DNA from: Aplysia californica
Lineage: Eukaryota > Mollusca > Gastropoda > Aplysiida > Aplysiidae
Direction: 5' to 3'
DNA length: 64,000 nucleotides
NCBI RefSeq assembly: GCF_000002075.1
Contig: NW_004798466.1
Span: forward strand, 22,416 to 86,415
Numbering within the stretch: the first letter of the stretch is position 1; the number at the start of each line of letters is the position of its first letter. A program made the position numbers and the translations under genes. Below are positions 12,018 through 23,100 of this stretch, one piece after another. Below the pieces are notes generated by a model. It was not told where the DNA came from. It saw nothing but the letters and a program-made list of their open reading frames with translations, and did no database searches.

Positions 12018-12565
12018 TGGGTGGTTGGCACGTGCTGTGGTGTGGTTTTCTCCTTCTTTCGTATCAAATGTCTGTTGTCCTTATCTCTCTTCCTTTTCTT
12101 TGTACATGTATGTGGTACTCTCCATAACACCTCTGATTGTGGCGTCTGTGGCCTAGTGGTTAAGCTACCGGACTCGTAATCGTGAGGCTACGGGTTCGGA
12201 GGTTCAAGCCACGGGCCCGACATTGTGTCCTTGGAAAAGGCCCTTTACACAAATTTTCCTCACTGGGAATGGGTAGTCGGCCATAGACAGCGAAAGATCT
12301 TGTCAGTTTGTTAGTGTTTTAGCATCTATAAATGGCTGCTTGCACTGTATGCTTCCAAGGAAGTTGAGGTTGCTTCAGAATGCTTTCAGGTCTGCTGGGG
12401 TAATAGTATAGATTGTGACGCACATAGAGCGTGCTGTTGAGCAGGGATTTGCGCTCTCCAAATCCAGTCTATTAGTATTATTATTATTTTCTGCACTTAT
12501 TTTGTATGACCTGCCTGTCTGTGTTGCAAGTAGGCTACTGTAAAACTTTTACAAAAACTTTTACC
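12018..12565 (+). mobile_element. SINE-like family A, split by a SINE B
   Basis: The left half (12018-12135) has the family head GGTGGTTGGCACGTGCT and the block CTTCTTTCGTATCAAA. It breaks off in ACACCTCTGATT. The family tail resumes at about 12491 (CTGCACTTATTTTGTATGACC, then GTAAAACTTTTAC). The intervening 355 bp is a tRNA-derived SINE, so this is a clean nested insertion that dates B after A at this site. Confidence 0.75.
12136..12490 (+). mobile_element. tRNA-derived SINE, family B
   Basis: The head is tRNA-like, with A box GTGGCCTAGTGGTTAAG and B box GGTTCAAGCC. The body contains CACAAATTTTCCTCACT and GGCCATAGACAGCGAAAG, and the tail is (TAT)n. It matches the copies at 48152-48507 (plus) and 13548-13860 (minus). 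It is not a functional tRNA gene because no cloverleaf 3' half is conserved. Confidence 0.85.
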
Positions 12566-12759
12566 AACATCCACCGTCTGGTTGGTGGAAATGCTGCTGA
12601 CCTAGTTTTCATCATGCTGGACTGTGGTGCGGATGACCCAGGTGCCAAACCCCAACCGGCCATTGTTGACCTTGGATTGTTTGGGCAGTTTCCTAGTTAT
12701 CCACTCCCTTGGATTTCCTGTCAGAGATGGATGTTGATCAGGAGGTCCGGCCGCTTGAA

Positions 12760-13010
12760 TAATCTCAGTGTTGAAAGTTTGGTCCTATCCAAGGAGCAAA
12801 AGTGTTGAAAGATTGGTCTCATCCAAGGAGTAAAAGTGTTGAAAGTTAGGTTGGTCCTATTAAAGGAGCAAAAGTGTTGAAAAGTTGGTCCCATCCAAAG
12901 AGCAAAAGTGTTGAAAGATTGGTCTCATCCAAGGAGTAAAAGTGTTGAAAGTTAGGTTGATCCTATTTAAAGGAGCAAAAGTGTTGAAAAGTTGGTCCCA
13001 TCTAATAAAC
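12760..13010 (+). repeat. 35-bp minisatellite
   Basis: About seven copies of GGAGCAAAAGTGTTGAAAG with TTGGTCCTATCCAA. Pairs of units repeat as a block of about 115 bp. Confidence 0.85.
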
Positions 13011-13547
13011 AGCTTCCCTGTGGTCAGTAGGCGTGTCCTCCATAACCAATGCTCTGACTCTATTTTCATGGGAAATCTCCAGGCAGGGAACAGACATACC
13101 CAGAGTCTGTATGACCTTACAGCAATAGCAGCAAACCACCAAAAAATAATGTAATATATAATTACAGTCAAGAGTTTACTCTTTTAGAAATTAGAAAAAA
13201 TGTTAGAGTAGCGAAGTAATCAAGTACAAGTAAATAAATGTCCTTCAAGGCTGAGTGAGAAGCTAGCCGAGACAAGAATGGAACCGTCCACCCCTTGTGG
13301 TTGGGTTGAGTGCAGTGTGGCGCCAGCACTGACCGCCCCAGTGCACACTATTCTTCACGGTGGACGTGAGTGCTGTGCGCTGTACTGTACGGCCAGTTGC
13401 TCACAAAGTTTTCTTGGCGCCTCGGCCTCTAGAGTTTCTCTGGTTTTGCTGTTTTTCTCACTGGGTGGTTGACCAACCGTTGATGGTTGACCAACCGTTG
13501 ATGGTTGCTCGGATGGGATTGCCTCCTTCTTTCATATCCAAACATCT

Positions 13548-13860
13548 AATTCGGTAATAATTGCATTTTTGTACAGCACCCGCTCTACAGTATGCTCTAT
13601 GCACTCAACAACTATTATTACCCCCAGCAGACCCTAGAACACTTTGAATCAGAAACATTCTTGGCTTGCCAAAAAGCATACAGTGCAAGCTGCGGATTTC
13701 ACATGATAAAACACTGACAAGATTTTATGCTTTCTTCAGCCGGGTTCCCATTCCCACTTGGGTGAAGTGAGGAAAATTTGTGTAAAGTGCCTTTCCCAAG
13801 GACATTATGTATTACAGTTGCTGAGAGCCTAACCACTAGGCCACCGATGCCACGATCTAT
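13548..13860 (-). mobile_element. tRNA-derived SINE, family B (minus)
   Basis: Reverse-orientation match to the SINE at 48152: AGACCCTAGAACACTTTGAA, the AAAATTTGTGTAAAGTGC block, and CCTAACCACTAGGCCAC (A box complement). The region around the B box is eroded. Confidence 0.8.
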
Positions 13861-14086
13861 CGTCCTGATCTCGCCTCCCTCTTTCTTCTGATATTTTTCC
13901 AGCATATTGTCATGCATTCACCGGAGACTGGTGACAATGACATTTCTATACAGACTTCAACATAAGTTAAGGACCACTTGCAAACACTCTGAGTGGTCTT
14001 CTTGGGTCGACCTGCACATGGGTATTCTTGGACTGATCCAGTGGCTTAATGGCGCTTCCTCAAGCGGACAATGACAGAGTGTGACA

Positions 14087-14268
14087 GTGGGTGGTTGGCA
14101 GGTGCTCTGGTGCGGTTTGCTTCTTCTTTCCTATCAAACATCTATCGTCTTTATCTCCCCTCCTTCTTTTTTATGTTTGTTACTCTCTTGTAACACCTCC
14201 AATCTTCTGGCGCTCATATGACCTTATGCAGTTGGGAGTGCCGTAAAACCTCTACCAAAACTAAACTA
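14087..14268 (+). mobile_element. SINE-like family A with target duplication
   Basis: 182-bp copy from GGGTGGTTGGCAGGTGCTC to CCAAAACTAAACTA, flanked by the 11-bp duplication AGAGTGTGACA (14076-14086 and 14269-14279). This is the best-bounded copy of the family. The head lacks clear A and B boxes, so family A may be 5'-truncated or not tRNA-derived. The tail GGCGCTCATATGACC to GCCGTAAAACC is shared with family C. Confidence 0.8.
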
Positions 14269-14279
14269 AGAGTGTGACA

Positions 14280-15869
14280 CTGGAAGCCTTCTGGCAACTT
14301 CTCAGGCTCCAACTCTGGCACGATCAGTCTCTCAGCTTTCGTCTTGGAGACATGTCGATGCGAAACTGGATTTTGGGCAAACGGCGGCTTATATTGCCAC
14401 CAAAGTGAGCACAGTTCGAGACCGTACGTTCATTTATGACATGCACCAGAAATTTTAACTGAGGAATGTCCGTCATGTCCCACACAAGTTGATAAAAAAC
14501 TGCAAATTTGGCTAAAATTCCTCCGAGGATTTCCGTCCTGCACGTGGTTGTTTTGCCACTTTAGGAAGCTTTGCCGTACACATTGGTAACCCATTAACAC
14601 TTTCAGAGTAAAAGTTTTGAAACATTCCTTGCTGTCTTTTTTGGGGGGATTTTAAAAAAATCATGACTGTCTGTCAAGGTGGTCCTTAAATTATGTTGAA
14701 GTCTGCATAAACACGAACAAACAAAAGAAACAACCCACAAGGCAATAAGTTTGTGAACAACCCAGAATATTCCGACTGTTGAAAGTTCGGCCAAAGACAG
14801 CCAGCTAATAGTACTAATACATGCTCACACTCACAGTACTAATTAAAAATGCTCACACTCAATGTCTATGCTGTAAATAAAATTTTATTCTTCTCAAGAG
14901 CAAAGAAAAAACTAAAACCAAAATCATGAATACATGTGTATAGAATAAGACTGTGGTGATCTATCTTAGGATAAATACAAATCCGGTTTTTACGATCAAT
15001 AATCATCAAACCAGAACCAGGGAAGGATAATAAAATGTGTACATGGATAGAAAAAATATCTTTCCTACAGGCTGGGCGTGATACATTCCTTGTGATCTGC
15101 ATGAGAAAAACTCTAGGTCCACCTCATCTGGAAGGATTTGCCAGTATGATATGTTGAAAGCAAAAGTGCCACAAAAGCATGACAAAAATCATAATTATAC
15201 AATATATATCAATAAAATCAGCATAAAGAGTAAACAGTTTTTCATGAAATAGGCTCTTAGTAGTGTCAGATTATAAAAAAATCACAAGTGTTGTAAATTG
15301 AAAAAGGGAAATAAAAAAACTTGAAAACATGTGGTTTTCTGAGGTCCAAAATAGGAGTCCCCGTTGTGGTCAGCAGCGTGGGACAATATCAGACAGCTTG
15401 CCATGGCAAAAATATATAACACTATAATACCGGTAAAATAACAGTAATACAGAGGCAACAGCACAGCAAATCGATGAACACACTACACACTCAAGTGTTG
15501 ATGATGGGTGTAGTTATAGATCTACAACCACATACTGTCACTCTTGTGAGCAGACCGGCTAACCCCAGTGAATTATATTTTACGGGAGAAGCAGAGAGTT
15601 ATTTGGTGTCATCATGCAGCGACTGGGTGGCTGGCGGGTTGTTCAACTTTATTTCTCCACTCAGACCTGTTTGTCAGACTGTCTGTCTTGGACTGAGCAT
15701 ACGAAGCAGATAATTTACAGTCAATTCATCAAATAAAGAAAGAATTTATATTTTCTGGGTTAGCCACTGGTCTTATCACAAAGTCGACGATATACATCAA
15801 AATCAAATACAACCAAACAAAACAAAGACAAGGAGAAAGATGGCAACAGAAGTCAGCAGTACACTCAAC
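14280..15869. other. Intergenic, no gene seen
   Basis: AT-rich DNA between the convergent zinc-finger and CRAL-TRIO genes. No conserved reading frame. It may include distal 3' UTR of the minus-strand gene: complement AATAAA occurs at about 14877-14884. Confidence 0.3.
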
Positions 15870-16650
15870 AAAGACAAATGATCACTTCAGTCTTTCACAA
15901 ACCAAACAGACAAATGATCACTTCTGCACAAAACACACAGACACTTGGTCACTCCTTCACAAACCACACAGACAAACGGTCACTTCACTCCACAAACCAC
16001 ACAGACAAACGGTCACTTCACTCCTTCACAAACCACACAGACAAACGGTCACTTGACTCCTTCACAAACCACACAGACAAATGGTCACTCCTTCACAAAC
16101 CACACAGACAAATGGTCACTTCTTCACAAACCACACAGACAAACGGTCACTTCTGTCCTTCACAAACCACACAGACAAATGGTCACTTCACTCCTTCACA
16201 AACCACACAGACAAATGGTCACGCCTTCGCAAACCACACAGACAAACAGTCACTTCTGTCCTTCACAAACCACACAGACAAATGGTCACTTCTTCACAAA
16301 CCACACAGACAAATGGTCACTTCTTCACAAACCACACAAACAAATGGTCACTTCTTCACAAACCACACAGACAAACGGTCACTTCTGTCCTTCACAACCA
16401 CACAGACAAATGGTCACTTCTGTCCTTCACAAACCACGCAGACAAATGGTCACTTCTTCACAAACCACACAGACAGATGGTCACTTCTGTCCTTCACAAA
16501 CCACACAGACAAATGGTCACTTCTTCACAAACCACACAGACAAACGGTCACTTCTGTCCTTCACAAACCACTCAGACAAATGGTCACTTCTGTCCTTCAC
16601 AAACCATACAGAGAAATGGTCACTTCTGCAGGACATAGACACACAGACAA
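15870..16650 (+). repeat. 31/36-bp minisatellite
   Basis: About 24 units of CACAAACCACACAGACAAAT with GGTCACTTC, alternating between a short form and one with an extra TGTCC/ACTCC block. Repetition keeps three frames open, but the peptides are artefacts of the array. Confidence 0.95.
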
Positions 16651-16689
16651 TGACTAACTCACTTGAGAAAACAGCATCACAATAAGAAG

Positions 16690-17440
16690 TCGGGCACAGT
16701 GTGTACATCATAGACCTATAATATTATGTACTACCGTAGAAAATCCTCCTCTGCCCAGTAAAAATGAAGGCATATTACAAAAGTCTATGATTTCCGTCTC
16801 TGGGTTAAATTGTTTAAAATGCTTACAACAGGGTTGACACATGAGTTACAATACTGCCAAGACAAATGCAACAGTCCAACTTTTGCCGGTCTTTGTTGGA
16901 AGCCATATTTTCCTTGGTTTGTTGCTTGTGCTGTCTATCGTACCAGTAGGCCTACTGTAGAACTGGTGAAGTGTATGCGTGCGTATGCCTGAGCATCAGT
17001 GATCGCAATTCAATGAACCAGGAATCACACACTACACACTCTCCTCTTCTTTCACTTTTTGGCCTGGGCTAGGGCTTTTACAGATCTACATCACGTTTGG
17101 AGTGGTTCACGTAACCTGTCTCTCCGCACCATCTCAATTTAGGCCTATCGCCTGCCCCACCTCACTCATCACTGGGCTAGCCAATCACAATGCTGACTGC
17201 CTGTTTGGAGCCTGCCTACGACCCCCACCCTTCTGAGCTAGATCTAGCTCGATCTCTCTCACTGTATCCGAGTTCGGGACTTTCCTTGTCCCGCTATGTC
17301 CAAGCATAAGTTATTGAGTTCACATAGGAAGAAAAACGGGGATTCCGGTAATGTCCCGCTGTAGGGATGGTCCTACTATAGTGGGTGCCGCTGTAGTCAT
17401 GTTCTACTGTTGTCATACACATGAGCCGACTGCAAATCAC
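16690..17440. other. Intergenic, nothing recognised
   Basis: No gene or clear repeat. Around 17340-17400 is a TCCCGCTGTAGGGATGG-type stretch resembling decayed TIRs of the ATAACGA-type elements, too short to call. Confidence 0.3.
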
Positions 17441-17590
17441 ACAGGAACAAAAGTGACAACCATACATTTGCCTATATCACACACAAATTGACATTCATAC
17501 ATTTGTCGATATTGCACAGGAAGTGACAATCATAATATCACACACAAAGTGACATGTCATACATTTGCCGATATTGCGTGGGAACAAAAA
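17441..17590 (+). repeat. Degenerate minisatellite, about 45-60 bp
   Basis: Three to four imperfect copies built on CACACAAAGTGACA and CATACATTTGCCGATATTGC. Confidence 0.65.
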
Positions 17591-18739
17591 GAAATGCTTT
17601 TACAAACACACATCAAAATGACGATTCATTATCCATCAGTTTTTTATACCTCAGATTTGAGTTGTCAAATCATAATCATAGAATCAGAACCCTTCAACTT
17701 CAAACAACAGCAAAAACAAAGTTGAAAAATTTTCATTCATCGTCCATTGTACGTGTAGACTACAAATTACAAGTACTTTTAGTTGTCAAGATGATGATAA
17801 CTTCACAACAAAAATAAATAAATAAATCCTTGGTAATCACTTATTCATACCAGCTTTAAATCAATAAATTGTTTTTAAAAACTCCCAACAACTCACATTT
17901 TATTGGCATCACTGTAAGTTAACATGACATAGAAACGAGTCACACACAGACAGGATACAAGGTGACAATCATCGGTCATTTACCAACTGCTCACAGATTT
18001 CACCCACAGACCCACTAGCATCTGTCCCCATCCTTCTGCCAGACAGATAAACCAGTCTAATTCTTGGGTCACCCGCTAGTGCTCAGACCAACCTAATTCT
18101 TCTATCTCACTCGCTTGAGTTCATACCAAAGTCCTGCATCCTACTGTTGACAACAGGAGTCTGTATTGTTAGCTTTACAAGAGTCAGAAAAATTCTTCTG
18201 TCAAGTTTCATGCAGTGGGGCAAAAATTCAGCCAGGCTAATTTCTTCAAACACATTTTTTTTATGGTTAAATCTGACATTATATCCCTAGATCTACTTCT
18301 GGTCAAATTTTTATACAAAAACATACCAAATATAATCGAATTTGACCTTAGCTTGTCCATTCTTGAGAAATTACAAAAACGGACTGGTCAAGTGACCTCA
18401 ATTTGTTCCAGGCAGAAAAAGGTAGGCCTACTCCAACGAATGAACACACAATGACCCCAGTAGGACGCTTAGAGGAACAAGACATTACAGAACACTGTGA
18501 ACAATAAGCTAACCTCAACTTCCAGCTGTGATCTCTCAAACAAACTGTTCTGTAAGCTAAGCTGTAAGCTGTAAGCTGTAAGGGAGTCTAATGTAAGTCT
18601 TGCACACAAATGTAAGTCCACAACACTGCAAGCCCCTCAAAAAATAGAGTATCAAAAACAAATATCAATACATAAATTTAGTATAACTACATAACAATAT
18701 AATGCTTTGTGAAACATTTCACTGTCTTGTCAACAAAAG
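17591..18739. other. Intergenic, no gene seen
   Basis: AT-rich, with short CTGTAAG slippage at 18548-18585 (AAGCTGTAAGCTGTAAG). No conserved coding sequence. Confidence 0.3.
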
Positions 18740-19045
18740 AAGTCGTTTGACATGGATACAATGTGAATGTATTTAAGTAGGACAGAGAATATTATAAAGT
18801 CCCTCACATGGCTACATGTGCATGTATTTATTAAGTAGAACTACTAGAACAAGGAACATTATAAAGTCCCTCACTAGGATGCAATGTGAATGTTTTTATT
18901 TAAGTAGAACAGAATATTAAAGTCTCTCACAGAGCTACATGTGAATGTATTTAAGTAGAACAGAGAACATTATAAAGTTCCTCACATGTCTATATGTCAA
19001 TGTATTAAGTAGAACAAAGAACATTTTAATAAAGTCCTGAGGAAC
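18740..19045 (+). repeat. About 65-bp minisatellite
   Basis: Five diverged units with ACATTATAAAGTCCCTCACA and ATGTATTTAAGTAGAACAGA. Confidence 0.8.
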
Positions 19046-19559
19046 AAAGAGAGAACTGGACACACGAGAGCAGTAAAACTAGAACATTTCCCTGACTTGC
19101 AGATGCACTAGCTATAGCCACTGGTCATTGTACATTTTGTAATGTTGCCACACATTTACAAATTTTGTTAAATCGCTTAATTGACAAAGAGCAGAACTTC
19201 ACACCAATGATAATTTTGCCAAGAGACTCAAACTCAAAGATGATGTGTAAATGATGATGGCAGAGATTTGAGGAAAGAAGAAGAAAAACATTCCAAACTA
19301 ATGTAAGTAGACAAATAAGAAGATCGCCTATCACACCTTCCTAAGTTCTTCCAGTTTCCAAAATCATTGCATATATCTTTTGGATTTTTCTGAGTTTTGT
19401 TAAACTTAAACTTATAAGTATCTAAGATTCCTGCTCTTTATTCCTAGTACTGTACTGTCCTGACCTACCAGTAGCGCTTTGATTCCTGCCAGAAAGCAAA
19501 GTCTTGTTAATCTTTTTTAAAATGATCATCACATCATGGACAACGTAACCGCAATTGTG

Positions 19560-19980
19560 AGGCATTACGGTGAAATCAGGCACTCGTCAAAATAATGAAA
19601 GTCACAAAATTGGCATTTTCCTGCAAGTTTGGGAGTTTTCATCAAATTTTCGTTTTTTGGTTCAACACCTTTCATGCCCATTAAAGAACACATTTCTGTG
19701 TGGATTTTACTGAAAAACGTTGATTAAAGACAGAAGAAATGTAAAATTTCAGTTTCCACGGACTCTCAAGCTAAAGAAATAACTCAACTTTGGCGGCCAT
19801 TTTCTCGCTAATATTATCTCTGAAACCAGATGACCCTCACCTCCTTCAAACACACATATCTCGACTTCTATTCAACATAGATGGATATTATTTTCACCTA
19901 AAACAAGGAGAGTGGACAGGCCCTAAGATGATACCATCAACTCCCTTAGCCCAAAAATTGACAAGAGCCTGATTCCACCG
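19560..19980 (+). repeat. Dispersed repeat, copy 1 (about 410 bp)
   Basis: Co-linear with 28820-29225. Shared blocks are GGTGAAATCAGG..CTCGTC, TTTTACTGAAAAA, GGCCATTTTCTC and TATCTCGACTTCTA. Neither copy has a recognisable protein, TIR or tail. This copy lies just beyond the stop codon of the minus-strand CRAL-TRIO gene and the other lies in its first intron. Family unknown. Confidence 0.75.
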
Positions 19981-20113
19981 CGTCGTGCCCCAATTTATTC
20001 CCAAACACACAGAAAGGAAGCAACATCAGCACAAACCTGTTCAAGTACAAGTTCTAAAAAGGTCTTAAGTCAATGCAGCTCAACTAAGCCACAAACAGTT
20101 GTGTGCGAGACAA

Positions 20114-23100
20114 CTAGATATCTAGTTTCCGGAACATTCCTCCCAGGCCAGCCATCCCAGCGTCTGCATTCTTTTTCTCCTTCTGGTCCTTGTCCAGGCT
20201 CATGTTGAGAAACCCAAACTTGTTGTCCTCCTCGAAACTGCTGTCAGATGCCAGGAAGGCATCCATGAATTTCTGCAACAACAGAGTATGATGAGTATCA
20301 AATAAAACAGTCCTGGTCACATACATCTCTGCAACAACAGAGTATATTATATTATAAGTATCAAATAAAACAGTCCTGGTCACATACATCTCTGCAACAA
20401 CAGAGTATATTATATCATAAGTATCAAATAAAACATTCCTGGTCACATACATCTCTGCAACAACAGAGTATATTATATTATAAGTATCAAATAAAACAGT
20501 CCTGGTCACATACATTCCTGCCAACTTCCTACAACTATTTCTCCCGTATCATCCTAAATCTGTACCAGTAAAAGAGAAAAAAGATTGGTTTTAGTAAGCG
20601 AACTTGCAACACAAACAGGTCATTTATGTAAATATATATATTTTATATGTAAAGATTAAAAGTGTTAACTTACTAAAGAGTATTATACAAAAAAAGGAGG
20701 AGAGATAAGGACAATAGACGGTTGAGGTTTATGGGAAAGGAGCAAACCACACCAGAGCACCTGCCAATCACCCACGAAAAAAGATTTTAAGATCTTTCAA
20801 CGCCCAAATCAACACAATTTACACCATCTAGGAGGAAGAAAAAGAAGAAAGAGAAGGAGGAGAAAGAGGAGGAGGAGAAACAAGAAGAAAAAGAAGAGGA
20901 AGTAGAAGAAGTAAAAAAAAAGGGACGAGGAGAAAGAAGAAGAGGAAGAAGAGAAAAAAAAGTAGGAGGTTGAGGAGAAAGAAGAAAAAGAAAGAGGAGG
21001 AGACGAAGACGAGCCACCAACTAGCCCACCATCACAGAGGCACTGACCTTGTTGCTGTACGGTGCCAGTTTTCCCCCCAGATCCGTTGGCAGGAAGTCTG
21101 GGCTGATGGACGCATGCAGCATGTCCCGTTTCTCTCCGTTAAAATGGATCTTAAAAAAACAATATGGACTATCATCATTTATCATAACAATATTTGATTA
21201 TATACTCTCTAACATATTTAACTTCACACATTTCAAGAGCGTGTAGCTGAAAAAACTACACATCCAATTGCTTTGGAATTTTTACAGATGTCATGCAAGC
21301 TCATTGCCGTTTGTCAACTGTACTCACTAGGGTGCACTGGTCAATCGTTTTGTCTGACGATGTCATTAATAGGGTTTCTATATTTTGTCAAATACTTTGA
21401 AAATGTGTGGGTAACTTTGAAAACAAAACTACAAATGCAAAACTAGACTCCTTCAAATTTTTTCGCCACATAAAAAAGTGGCTTCTCTTTATCGATTCAC
21501 CATGCTTCGGCTAAATGAATCAGAAATAAATCACTTCACTGAAATGCTTCAGGTGGGCACTCTATTTTCATTAGTTGCGAGAAGGTTCAATGTGAACAGA
21601 CACACTGTGTATGCCACACTGGATCACATGGCAACGATAGGCTCCCAAAAGGACAGACCCAAACGAGTAGGACGCAGAAAGACAAAACGGAGGGTGGACG
21701 CATTCATCCTAACACAACTCTTGAGAAATCAATTTCAACCAGCAAACAAAGACCCAGGATGAGTCGAATAGACTTAGAAATAACAGTTTGATCTTTGTCA
21801 TGACTGTTCTTTTTCGTTTGAAAAAGGGGAACCTTAGTGCTAGGGGCCTAGTTTGTGGCATAAAACTGCAGCCCCATCGCATTCAGCACAGACTTCACAG
21901 GGCACAGTGTCGTGGGTGATGGGCACGTCGTATTTGGAATATGTACATTTTTTCAGATGAGTCTCAATTTCAACTGGAAAGGCACGGTGTCCGAGCCAGA
22001 ATCTACAGAAGACCAAACCAAAATTTTCATCCCAGCTTGCTTCAGACAAGCAAATAATTTCCGTGGAGATTGTGTCATGGTGTGAGCTGGAATCAGTCAT
22101 GTTTGCGAGACCAGGTTTGTGTCTCTATTCGTGGGAGCATAACAGCTAAAAGCTAAATCAGTAATCAAAAGTTCTGGAGCCCAAAGTACTTTTCTTTCAA
22201 AATCAAGCCCAAGGACAATCATGCATGATAATGCACCTGCTCATAAAGCTGCTGTGACAAATCAATATCTCAAAACTAACAACATTCCTCCCCTGCACCC
22301 ATGACCAGCACATTCACTAAAAATCTCAATCCAATGGAGCACTTGCCGTACATTTTAGACCGCGCCATTTGTGCCAGCCCACGCCTGCCCCTGGTCTCTT
22401 GCTCAGTTAGAACAAGCTTTAATTCAAGAGTGAAACATCATCCCTCAATAACAAAACATCCCTCGATTCATCCCGCCCATGCGTCGACTATGTGAACATG
22501 TGAACAATGCTATATGTCATCACACGCAACTGAAAGCTGTTACTTCTCAGTTAGACCCCCCGACAACTATAAATTCAAAATTGCAGATTTAAAACATTCT
22601 GAACTTTGCATTCCAAGTGTTTCCCTAGCTGTAAAATGAATGCACTGTCTTATCTGAAATTTTCAGACCAATTTGATAAGCATTAATCAAGATATTGCCT
22701 TTAATATGAGATTTGAAGTTTAAAATGTTAAAGAGTATAAATGGACTATCATGAAAATTTTTTTTTTTAAAATAGGGACAATTATCACGACAATCTTTTT
22801 TAAAAACACAGACTAATAATCACAATAAAATTAGAAGAAAAAAAAAACTGGTCACCCACCCACCACTGCTAGAAGAATAAAAATAAGGAGAGAAGGAAAA
22901 AGAAGAACAATGATAAGAAAAAGAAGAAAGAAAAAAAGAAAAAAGAAGAAGAAGGAGAAAAATAAAAATAAAGAGGGAAAGAAAGATGAAGGAGAGAAAG
23001 TCGACAATGCAACAAAACGCAAAAGCAAAATGAGCAATCTACACATGTCCTGACAACAAAATCATTTTCTTAGACACACACAATTCTATTTTTAGCTCTG

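Noticed and set aside
12136-12230. Possible tRNA gene
   Set aside because: A and B boxes are present, but the cloverleaf is not completed and the sequence continues as a SINE body. The same holds at 48152, and for the minus-strand heads near 40920 and 51905.
15870-16650. Regular array resembling a CRISPR
   Set aside because: Units are direct tandem repeats without unique spacers, in an animal genome. The same applies to the 61-bp array at 42062-42945.
15878-16685. Three overlapping frames of 185-259 aa (TNHTDKWSLLHKP repeats)
   Set aside because: All three come from the minisatellite; a repeat without stops stays open in several frames. No gene signals.
20276-20524. N-terminal extension of the last CRAL-TRIO exon ([21 protein letters not shown] repeats)
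   Set aside because: The frame is created by the 63-bp intronic repeat. Homology and phase support an exon start at 20272.
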